NCBI GenBank assembly: GCA_001275005.1
Contig: JWZX01001306.1
Coordinates: forward strand, 1 to 19,571
Direction of reading: 5' to 3'
Source of the DNA: Chrysochromulina tobinii
Lineage: Eukaryota; Haptophyta; Prymnesiales; Chrysochromulinaceae
Length of the DNA stretch: 19,571 bases
Numbering within the stretch: the stretch's first letter is position 1; every line of letters starts with the position of its first letter. The notes beneath the pieces were generated by a model. That model did not search any database and was not told the DNA's origin. It saw nothing but the letters and a program-made list of their open reading frames with translations. The position numbers were made by a program, and so were the translations under genes. Positions 1-7,530 of the stretch are shown here, piece after piece.

Positions 1-30
1 CCCCTTTCCCCCCCCCCCCCCCCCCCCCCC
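1..30. repeat. Poly-C homopolymer at window edge
   Basis: Thirty bases made only of C apart from three T at positions 5-7, followed by ordinary sequence. It is a low-complexity tract; length is likely to be unreliable in the assembly. Confidence 0.9.
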
Positions 31-694
31 TGGAGGGCTCCTCGGGGCTGGAGTGAGGGGCGTCGGGGAGCGTCGTATGATCGATCATCTATTTGCGCCT
101 CATTGGCGACTTGTGCGAGTCAGCATCGAACATGCAGGGAGGAGGGTGCGGGGTCTCCACATTATTTGTGATCCAGCGTTTGGTGCACTCGAACCCGCGT
201 GGTGCCGACGCCAGCAACACAGAGACAGGAGGTGGGCTTTCGCAACCTCTGTCGGCGCGGTAGACGGCGTTCGCGTTATGTCAGGGGCCGCTTGCTGTGT
301 GGAGGGGCGGTGTGTATTCTCGTTTCTCCTAGCGTTGTTGGAGTAGCGGAGCGTCGCGGCCGTCGCGTTCGACGCGACGGACCGGCGGCGCGGATCGGTA
401 TGATATCTGAGTGTGTGCCTTCGGGTTCGCGCGTGAATTATAAAGCGAAGGAGTTATCATCTGATAAGGACCGGGACCCGGACGCCGCGCGCCGCGGGGC
501 GCGAGACACCCGCAAGATGCCGGCCGCAACGCGCACATCGAAAAGACAGGGCGACGTCGCGGGGTAATGCCGTGGGTCGAGTCAGGCGAGAGAAGGAGAG
601 CGATGCATGGCGCCGAAGCTGGATCGCTGGCTCCCTTGCAGCGCCTCACTTGGGCGGCGCACTGCGTGCGTAGGGCGCAATCTTTGTGGCGGTT
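31..694. other. Intergenic stretch with no supportable gene
   Basis: This is GC-rich sequence lying 3' of the minus-strand EF-hand gene. Open frames exist on both strands, but their translations are Arg-rich, overlap each other and show no motif I recognise, as expected by chance at this base composition. It may include the 3' untranslated region of the gene ending at 695. I saw no RNA gene or repeat. Confidence 0.6.
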
Positions 695-1561
695 TCATGG
701 CGGCGGGGCTTCCTCCTCCGTTGCGGCGAGGTCAATCGCAGTGCTCTCCTCGGGCGCCTGGCTGCTGCTGCTGAACATCATCTCGAACTCCATCCAGCTG
801 ATCTCGCCGTCGCCGTCGAGGTCCATCATCGCGTGCGCCGAGTCCGCGTCAGCGCCCAGCAAGCTCTGCAGGTCGTAATCCGCAAGGAGACCCGCCTTGA
901 GCTCAGCCTTGCTCAAGGTCCCCATGCCGTCCGCGTCGAGCTGGTCGAAGATGGCACGGGCACGTGCCAGCATCGGCGCGGCCATGTCGGCCTCCGCCGC
1001 CATGTCGTCCAGGTTGTCCTGGTCGTCCGCCGCCGCCTCCTCGCCATCGGCGTCATCCCTGGTCACGGCCGCCCGGCGCACGGCGCGGCCGCGAATGCCC
1101 GCCTGCACCTTGGTGGCGGCTGCATTTTCGGCGGCTATCTGCTTCCGCACATTTCGGCTGCGCTGTACTGCCTGCAAGCTCGTCGCTGCTTTAGCCTGTT
1201 CACCCCTCATAACTTGAGCAGCATGCCTGCGAGCGGAGGCCTGCATGCGAACGGCCGCGGCCTCGCGCGCGGCAGCCTCCTGCTCGTAGGAAAGATTCGC
1301 TTCAATAGCGCTCACATCCTCGAGCGGCGCACGCTCTTCAGCTGCTGCAAGAAACCGCTCAAGCATTGCTGCGCCCTCCTTACTGTGCGTCGGGTTGTTC
1401 CTCATGAGCCACTGGGCCAAGTAGGTGGTGGCGGATGAGTGCATCATGCCCTGCTTTGATTTGTACTCGCGGAGCGTGGCTTCGAGGCCCATCTCGAGCA
1501 TCGCGAGCACGCCCTTCTCGGCCAGATACGTGTTGTCAAAGGCGGCATTGGAGCCGATCAT
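695..1561 (-). CDS. Dpy-30-like / IQ / EF-hand calcium-binding protein
   Basis: A 288-residue protein if it starts at the ATG complementary to 1559-1561. The open frame continues upstream to 1600 but only from a TTG, so the ATG is preferred; a spliced 5' exon is also possible. Residues 11-57 resemble a Dpy-30-type dimerisation/docking motif: a helix with GVLAMLEMGLEATL, then TTYLAQWLMRNNP. Residues 102-163 hold three IQ-like calmodulin-binding helices (VRMQASARR, TSLQAVQRSR, TKVQAGIRGRAVRR). Two EF-hands follow. Loop 209-220 (DADGMGTLSKAE) has Met at position 5, where an oxygen ligand is usual, so it is probably weak. Loop 247-258 (DLDGDGEISWME) is canonical. The tail is acidic and ends in Pro-Pro-Pro. 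Dpy-30-like and IQ combinations are common in axonemal and calcium-signalling proteins, so a flagellar role is a reasonable inference, not proven. It is divergent from the LRR gene at 1702. Confidence 0.82.
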   Translation of the reverse strand: MIGSNAAFDNTYLAEKGVLAMLEMGLEATLREYKSKQGMMHSSATTYLAQWLMRNNPTHSKEGAAMLERFLAAAEERAPLEDVSAIEANLSYEQEAAAREAAAVRMQASARRHAAQVMRGEQAKAATSLQAVQRSRNVRKQIAAENAAATKVQAGIRGRAVRRAAVTRDDADGEEAAADDQDNLDDMAAEADMAAPMLARARAIFDQLDADGMGTLSKAELKAGLLADYDLQSLLGADADSAHAMMDLDGDGEISWMEFEMMFSSSSQAPEESTAIDLAATEEEAPPP

Positions 1562-1701
1562 CCCCGAGGCGGGCTCCAAGCAGCGTCGTGGGCGAATCAA
1601 GACAAGTCAAGTCAAGTTGTCAGCGATAAGATTATGTCTTGGGAGTCGGTGTTTCGTTATTAACTCCCAGAGCGTCCCTTCTCCACCTACTTTACCGGCG
1701 G
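1562..1701. promoter_or_regulatory. Short divergent intergenic region, probable shared promoter
   Basis: Only 140 bp separate the ATGs of two divergently oriented genes (695-1561 minus, 1702-4305 plus). Both promoters and 5' leaders must lie here or overlap the genes. I see no TATA box or other named element; the call rests on geometry only. Confidence 0.4.
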
Positions 1702-4305
1702 ATGGCGCCGAAAATGCCGCCCCTCGTCCAAGAGCCCCTCGTCCACCAAGAGCCCTCGGAAGCGTTGGCTCTGCTCCAACGCTATTTGCTCATAAAGTCC
1801 CGTTCCGCGCTGATGGAGTGTACCTCTACGAACTGGTCGGGTCGCAATCTGACCGACGAGCACATGAAGGGCGTCAGCGGCGTGCTCATGAGCAACACGA
1901 AACTGACCATGCTCGACCTCTCCAAAAATCGCATCGGCGACGCGGGCGCACACGCCCTTGAGGTGGCGCTGGCCGGAGCGGTGGGGCTGCAAACGCTGAC
2001 GCTGTCGTGTAATCGCATAGGCGATGACGGGGCGTGTGCGATTGCCGCTGCACTGCGAATGGCGATTGCCATTGGGTGGGCTCCCGGGGCCGCCGGTGGG
2101 CTCAAGGAGCTGATGCTTGCGTGGAACCAAATCGGAGATCGTGGCGCCGGCGCGCTTGCAAAGGCACTGCCGAACAAACTGCGACGACTCGACTTGCGCG
2201 CCAACCGCGTGGGCAACGCAGGCGTGGCTGAGCTCTTCCGAGCACTGCCCACCGGTCCGGCCCTCGACGAGCTCTGCTTACAGGACAATTGGATTTCTTG
2301 CGAGGGCGCCAAGGCGATCGCCGCTGCACTGCCCGTGTGTGTGTGGCTGCACGACCTGCAACTCGCGGGCAACCGAATCGCAGATGTCGGTGCTGCGGCT
2401 TTGGCCGAGGCTGTGCGGACGACGCGCTCGCTGCGACGGCTGCGCCTCTCAAGCAATGCCGTTGGCGAAGACGGTGGCGTGGCCCTCGCCGAGGCGCTCC
2501 GGCTCAGCGGCGATGAGGGCGAGGGTGCATTGCAGTCTCTTGAGGTGGCGTACAACCGGCTCGGCGATCGGACTGCCGCCGCTTTCGCTGTGGCCTTGCG
2601 ACAGGCGCGACTGCAAGCGCTCGATTTGGAGGGCCACCGCATGAGCCCTGACGCGGTGCAGCACTTGGCCGTCGCGCTGCTTGGTGCCGCCATCGGGGTC
2701 GCGAGTGGTGTTGGGGGCTCGTCCCCGGCTGAGGCCGAGGAGCTCGACAGGGCCTGTGGGGAGGAGGACGAGGCGCGCTCGGCGACCGCGGCGGCGCTCG
2801 CGGCGGCCCTCGCGGCGGAGGACGTGGCGACCATCCAGCTGACCAACGCAGAAGCGGCCGTTGAGGAGCTGCACAAGCGCCGTGAGGAGCTCGAAGAGGT
2901 CCTTCGTGAGGCCCAGGACCTCGAGTGGGAGCTGCAAGCTGCCAAGGCGCAGGAGGCGGAGCTCAAGCGGATCGTCGAGCAGGATCAGCAAGCGCTCGAC
3001 GAGGCACAGAAGCAGGCCGAGAAGGCGAAGAAGTGGAACCTACTCTCGATGGGGACGCAGAAGCAGAAGGCTCTCCAAGCTCTGAAGGAGCAGATGACGA
3101 AACAGGCCGCCGGCGTGGCAAAGGCGGCGGCCGAGAGCCAGCGTGTGACGAGCCTCGGCGGAACGCTTGAGAAGCAGGCACGCGAGGCCGAGAGGCTCCA
3201 GCGCGAGCTCGAGCGAGATACGGCGGCGACGACACGTAGGCTGCGGGAGACTCGCGAAGCACGAGCGCAGGCAGAGAACGTCCGGCGTGCCGCCGAGGCC
3301 GCCGCGACCGAAGCCGCCGCCGCGCACGCCGAGCAAGCGCGCGCACGACCGGCGCCGGCGCCCACGCGGCCGCCGTGGCTATCGCTTCGGCGGTTGCATG
3401 GCATGCGGCTCATGTCGCACGTGCGCGCGCTCGGGGTGATAGGCGAAGACTGGCGGAACGAGCTCGACAATGGGGTCCTTCTCGACGAGCTGCGGCGTGC
3501 GCGCGAGCTCCTTACCGGCGAGGCCATGCCGCCGTGGTTGCGGAGTGGCGTTCGAAGAAGCACGGAAGCACGTACAAATTTGAGTGGATCCCACTTGCCT
3601 TTCGCGCTCTCCATGATGGGTGTGGCGGAGCCTCAAGAGCCGAGGGCCACGCAGCCACGCGTGCAAGTCCAACTCGAGCCGTTGATACTCTTCGCCTCCG
3701 ACGGCGAGGAGGTCATCATCGACCGCAGGCGGCCAACGAAGCCGCCAGATCCGCCGATAGGGCACCGGTGGAGGAAGCTGGGTCGGAGAAGGCCGACGAA
3801 GGGCGTCGAGCTCTTCAACGAGGCGCTCAGCGAAGCTCTTCGGACGAAGCAGGAGTTCACCCAGAAGGAGATCGACGAGTTCAGGCTGCCGAATCTCACA
3901 GTCGAGAGCTTCATTCAGGTGGGCGATAGGTTTTTTCGTGCTGAAGATGGAGCAACGCCACCGTCGCCGCCGCCGCCACCGCCACCGCCGAAGCCACCAC
4001 CACCACCACAGCCGACGCCACCACCACCGCCGCCGCCGCCGCCGCCACCATCGAAGCCATCGCCGCCGCCGCCGCCGCCTGCAGATGCTCAGATTATGCC
4101 TGACCTTGATCCGGAGGCTGTCCGCAGGGCCATTCAGGCTGTCTTCGAGCGGTGGGATCTCGACAGGTCGGGCCTCTTGTCCATCGACGAGTTCGCCTCG
4201 GGCATCACGCGAGAGGCCACGTCGCTCGAGCATCGCGACGACCCCGCTGTGCGTGCCATCGCCGCGGTGATGGCGAGAGAGGCAAGAGAGAGGCGAGAGA
4301 GGTGA
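1702..4305 (+). CDS. LRR (RNI-type) / coiled-coil / poly-proline / EF-hand protein
   Basis: An 867-residue protein from the ATG at 1702; the frame is open to 1639 but only from TTG. Residues about 60-330 form roughly eight or nine leucine-rich repeats of the ribonuclease-inhibitor type, with LxxLDLSxNRIGDAGA-like units about 28 residues long. Residues about 350-550 are a long Ala/Glu/Lys/Arg-rich coiled coil (for example VEELHKRREELEEV). A basic central region follows; near residues 715-750 it reads FTQKEIDEFRLPNLTV then GDRFFRAE. Residues about 752-794 are almost pure proline. The C-terminus has one canonical EF-hand loop, DLDRSGLLSIDE. The order suggests a calcium-responsive scaffold; no enzyme motif is visible. 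The stop sits in a sequence duplicated 75 bp downstream (4297-4402). The frame is open throughout, so no intron is required, although one near 3540-3640 cannot be excluded. Confidence 0.8.
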   Translation: MAPKMPPLVQEPLVHQEPSEALALLQRYLLIKSRSALMECTSTNWSGRNLTDEHMKGVSGVLMSNTKLTMLDLSKNRIGDAGAHALEVALAGAVGLQTLTLSCNRIGDDGACAIAAALRMAIAIGWAPGAAGGLKELMLAWNQIGDRGAGALAKALPNKLRRLDLRANRVGNAGVAELFRALPTGPALDELCLQDNWISCEGAKAIAAALPVCVWLHDLQLAGNRIADVGAAALAEAVRTTRSLRRLRLSSNAVGEDGGVALAEALRLSGDEGEGALQSLEVAYNRLGDRTAAAFAVALRQARLQALDLEGHRMSPDAVQHLAVALLGAAIGVASGVGGSSPAEAEELDRACGEEDEARSATAAALAAALAAEDVATIQLTNAEAAVEELHKRREELEEVLREAQDLEWELQAAKAQEAELKRIVEQDQQALDEAQKQAEKAKKWNLLSMGTQKQKALQALKEQMTKQAAGVAKAAAESQRVTSLGGTLEKQAREAERLQRELERDTAATTRRLRETREARAQAENVRRAAEAAATEAAAAHAEQARARPAPAPTRPPWLSLRRLHGMRLMSHVRALGVIGEDWRNELDNGVLLDELRRARELLTGEAMPPWLRSGVRRSTEARTNLSGSHLPFALSMMGVAEPQEPRATQPRVQVQLEPLILFASDGEEVIIDRRRPTKPPDPPIGHRWRKLGRRRPTKGVELFNEALSEALRTKQEFTQKEIDEFRLPNLTVESFIQVGDRFFRAEDGATPPSPPPPPPPPKPPPPPQPTPPPPPPPPPPPSKPSPPPPPPADAQIMPDLDPEAVRRAIQAVFERWDLDRSGLLSIDEFASGITREATSLEHRDDPAVRAIAAVMAREARERRER
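3956..4080 (+). repeat. CCN/CCG microsatellite encoding poly-proline
   Basis: An imperfect CCA/CCG/CCT triplet tract inside the LRR gene encodes long Pro runs broken by Lys, Gln, Thr and Ser. It separates the middle of the protein from the C-terminal EF-hand. Its length is probably variable between alleles. Confidence 0.85.
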
Positions 4306-4402
4306 AATCCGCATCCTCCAGCACGCATCTTCCGGTGTGGCTCGTAAGAGTGCGTAGAGCCAGGCTCTGTGGAGAGGTGAAATCTGCATCCTCCAGCACG
4401 CA
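4297..4402 (+). repeat. 75-bp-spaced direct repeat across the LRR gene stop codon
   Basis: A 31-bp sequence beginning GAGAGGTGAAATC occurs at 4297-4327 and again at 4372-4402 with one mismatch (C/T). The interval 4302-4376 begins GTGAAATC and ends GGAGAG, so it has the form of a GT-AG intron bounded by the repeat. Removing it would give the same last codon and stop (AGG TGA), so it is neutral for the protein either way. Confidence 0.7.
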
Positions 4403-5143
4403 GCATCCTTCGGTGGCACGGTGGCACGCGTGAGTCGCGGCTCGCGGGGTACAAATGAGCTGGCCCTCCCTGACTCAGCGCACAGCGGGCGGGTTGTGGT
4501 GGGATACGGTAATTGTAAATTGACGTCAATTGTGACTGCGCGCTGTTGCGGCGCTCCGCTGTACAGTCACGCCGCTGACCATAGTCCGGTCATAGACCGG
4601 ATACAGTGATAGTGTTAATAGTGATAGCGTCGCCGTCTGCCTTTCGCTTGACGATGATAGTTCCACAGGATGTCCCGCACACTTAATTTAAAGTACCGTT
4701 AACGCTATAATACGGCTATACGATAACCCTCCGGCTGCCGTATACGGTATACTAAATTAAGTGCCGGTCCCGCACACTTAAGGTTTAGCCGGTGCACTCC
4801 GTCTCCGCTCGCCTCTCGCGTCTCTGCGACGTAGGTCGTAGCGAGCCCCCTATTCGCTATTCACCGCCACCCCTGAGTAACCCTAGTGTGCGGTGAGAAA
4901 AAAAATATATCGGCTTCGTAACGACTAACGTCAAACGTGTATACTACAATACAGCTCGTGACAGCGAGGAACGGGACACTCTCCACTCTGGCAACTGGCA
5001 CGTAATTATTGTCTATGTCCTCTATCCTCTATCCTCGGCATGCAGCACAGCCCACAGCGAGGGACTGCTGAAATCAGTACTGATGAAATCAGATGGCGAC
5101 ACAGTGAGACGCGGTTGCCGTGGATGCCGTCACCCCCTGTGCC
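4403..5143. other. Intergenic region between convergent LRR and WD40 genes
   Basis: No coding region is supported. Composition is less GC-rich than the flanking genes. It must hold the 3' untranslated regions of both converging genes and contains the hairpin repeat at 4672-4780. The stretch 5066-5100, read on the minus strand, has CTGATTTCATCAG, which resembles the end of the intron cassettes at 16494-19571 and could be the acceptor of an alternative 3' intron of the WD40 gene. Confidence 0.55.
4672..4780. repeat. Imperfect inverted repeat flanked by 14-bp direct repeats
   Basis: The arm 4680-4699 (CACTTAATTTAAAGTACCGT) pairs with 4744-4763 at about 17 of 20 positions, with a 44-bp loop. The 14-mer GTCCCGCACACTTA occurs at 4672-4685 and 4767-4780 in direct orientation. 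The hairpin is AT-rich in a GC-rich setting. It could be a remnant of a small non-autonomous element or a structured 3' end; no coding capacity is present. Confidence 0.6.
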
Positions 5144-6596
5144 TCACCTGCTTTTCAAGCAAGCTTCAATGAGCAGATCAAGCACATCATCAGGAAACTT
5201 CATGCTGTATTTGTTCAGCCACAGCAGCAGCAAGACGAATCGCTGTGTGGTATGATTGAACATCAAATGATCTTTGCGAGACCAATAGACCATATTCCAG
5301 ACTTTGATCGTCTGGTCGATCGATCCCGACACGATCTTGGTCCCGTCCGGGGAGAACGCCACCGACATGATCCATTTGCTGTGTGCGTTCATCTTCTCGC
5401 TCAACAGCTCCAGTTTGCCTGCCAGACAAGCCAACAAGCATCAGTTTTGGCCAAGGAGGGGCGATTTGAGGGCTGCAGCGCACCCGACTCCCAGACTTTG
5501 ATCGTCCCGTCGTCCGACCCCGACACAATCTTGGTCCCGTCCGGGGAAAACGCCACTGAGTTGATGCAGTCGCTGTGGGCGTTCGTCTTCTCGATCAACT
5601 GCTCCAGCTTACCTGCCAGACAATCCAGCAGGCGTCAGTTTTGGACAGGAAAGCGCCATTTAAGAGCTCTGGCGCACCAGACTCCCAGACTTTGATCGTC
5701 CCATCAGCCGACCCCGACACAATCTTGGCCCCGTCCGGGGAAAACGCGACCGAGATGATGTCCCCGCTGTGGGCGTTGGTCTTCTCGCTCAACAGCCCCA
5801 GTTTCCCTGCCAGACAAGTCAGCAGGCGTTAGTTTCGGTCAAGGAGGGGTGATTTTGAGGGCTCTGGCGCACCAGACTCCCAGACTTTGATCGTCCGGTC
5901 TTCCGATCCCGAGACAATCTTGGTCCCGTCCGGGGAAAACGCCACCGACCTTATCCATCGGCTGTGGGCGTCGGTCTTCTCGCTCAACAGCTCCAGTTTT
6001 GCTGCCAGACAAGCCAGCAGGCGTCAGTTTTGGCAACGGAGGAGCCATTTGCGTGGCGCACCCGAACCCCAGACTTTGATCGTCTCGTCGTCCGATCCCG
6101 ACACAATCTTGGTCCCGTCCGGGGAAAACGCCACCGAGTTGATGTCCCCGCTGTGGGCGTCCATCTTCTCGATCAACTGCTCCAGCTTGCCTGCCAGACA
6201 ATCCAACAGGCGTCAGTTTTTGCCAAGGAGGAGTGATTTTGAAGGCTCTGAGGCACACCCGAATCCCAGACTTTAATCTTGACCTCGCCTTCCTCCTCAT
6301 CAAAAGTCTCATCAAATTCTTCCCACGAAGTGACAGCGATGCCGTTGATAGACATAAGTGTGCACCCATTCCCATAGGCATCATTAATCGCAGTCTGGTC
6401 TTCCTTGGAGGCAACAAAAGTACGTTCTCCGACTGGCTGATCTCTCAATTCCCAGACTTTCATCGTCCCATGATCCGATCCCGACACAATCTTCGTGCCA
6501 TCGGGCGAAAAGACGACCGAGATGATGGCATCGCTGATTGTGTCGGTGTGGGCGTTCGTCTTCTCCGCTATACAGTTGATGAGCATCGCGATCATC
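5144..6596 (-). CDS. WD40-repeat protein, copy A (six WD40 motifs)
   Basis: Inferred exons (minus): 6596-6259, 6190-6062, 6001-5873, 5806-5678, 5612-5484, 5418-5144. The five GT-AG introns are 60-68 nt and end in TGTCTGGCAG. From the ATG at 6595 the joined exons give 375 residues with no stop. Each 129-nt internal exon encodes one WD40 motif, about [12 protein letters not shown] then TIKVW, and is phase 1 at both ends. Exon 1 holds blade 1 plus an insert (residues 50-105) with [15 protein letters not shown], which is PDZ-like. The last exon adds a C-terminal tail containing LLLLWLNKY and [14 protein letters not shown] clean acceptor (CTTGTCCGCAG) lies directly before the first ATG, so an upstream exon is likely but not found. 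The TGA stop overlaps AG|GTGAGG, so an extra 3' exon is possible. It is a probable scaffold; ligand unknown. It has one blade fewer than copy B. Confidence 0.8.
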
Positions 6597-7412
6597 CTGC
6601 GGACAAGAGAGAAGAACAGAGGCTCAGGCAGCGTGTGTATTCGGCAGCATGGAGATATGGGACCACAAGCGACTGCAAGATCGAAGGGCGCTTGAAGGGT
6701 CTCGATGCAGACATGCAACAGCCAACAGCGTGCCGCGAGGATGAGGGGAATCGCGTGAGGAGTGTGGCTCCGAAGCTCATCGCGAACCGGAGAGTCGCAT
6801 GAGCGGACTCGATCGATTCCGTGTGCGGCGGTGGGCGAAGGCGGAGCGCATGCTGCGAACGATAACGTCACCGAGGAGGGACAAGGACGCTGCCTGCCAG
6901 ATCCGCTGCCGTTCAACACAACGCGCATGCCGACCCCAAAGCACGAGGGCCTCTATCGCTATGGACGGAGGCATGGCCAACACAGCCTAACACCGTGCCT
7001 GAGGGAAAAAAGCGTCTGCCGACAAAAGGGGGATATTCTGCCTCTTCGTCAAGTAAACGCGAACAAATCTCCACAAACCTTAAAAGGCCCACGTTGCAAA
7101 ACCCCGAAAGACGTGGGACGCATCATGGCGCTTGTGCGCGTTGCTGCCGGGCTGCCTGGCGTCGTCAGTCGCGCTCGGGTCGTCCCGTTCGAGCTTTGAG
7201 GCGACGTCCGTGGTCGATGCCGACCACGGCGAGAGCGAATCGCGAAGCCGGCGACGCCGAGGCCCGAGTACGGCCTGTGAGGTCGCGTTTTGGTCGCATT
7301 TCGGTACTTGGACATGCAGAGTGACCTTGAATGGCGTGATTCTCTGTGTTGTATGAGTCCATATAGTCCCTAGACTCGATCTATGGCCCTCCAGCTATGT
7401 GCTGTCTCGCGA
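5489..7412. repeat. 1,924-bp segmental duplication, left copy
   Basis: Identical line by line to 12929-14852 (offset 7,440) with a single substitution seen (C at 5590, A at 13030) and no indel. It covers most of the WD40 gene and about 800 bp upstream of it. On the right, similarity stops abruptly at the start of an 11-A run (7412-7422). On the left it passes into a homologous but diverged last exon. Confidence 0.95.
6597..7412. other. 5' region of WD40 copy A, exons not assigned
   Basis: It is shared base for base with 14037-14852. Minus-strand frames are open in places: a reading frame continues from the WD40 exon to 6928, and another runs 7315-7049 from an ATG. I could not find a donor in the phase needed for the acceptor at 6597-6599. 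It probably contains a first exon, the 5' leader and promoter. The plus-strand segment 7320-7370 recurs in diverged form at 15479-15540. Confidence 0.5.
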
Positions 7413-7530
7413 AAAAAAAAAAGCCGCCGTACTGGGCATCCTCGGCTCCCTCGCTCGCGGTCCTCTCGCCTCTACCGGCTCTAACGGCTATGACGACGCG
7501 GCGCTGCATGAGCTCGCTCGCCAGCTAGGG

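Noticed and set aside
3375-3929. Alternative plus frame containing GSTYKFEWIPLAFRALHD within the LRR gene
   Set aside because: The stretch reads somewhat like folded protein, but the main frame stays open on both sides and no clear splice pair would switch frames and back.
7399-7530. GTG at 7399 as start of the large gene
   Set aside because: Prokaryote-style start in a clearly eukaryotic window; the segment is partly inside the duplicated block. ATG at 7531 is preferred.
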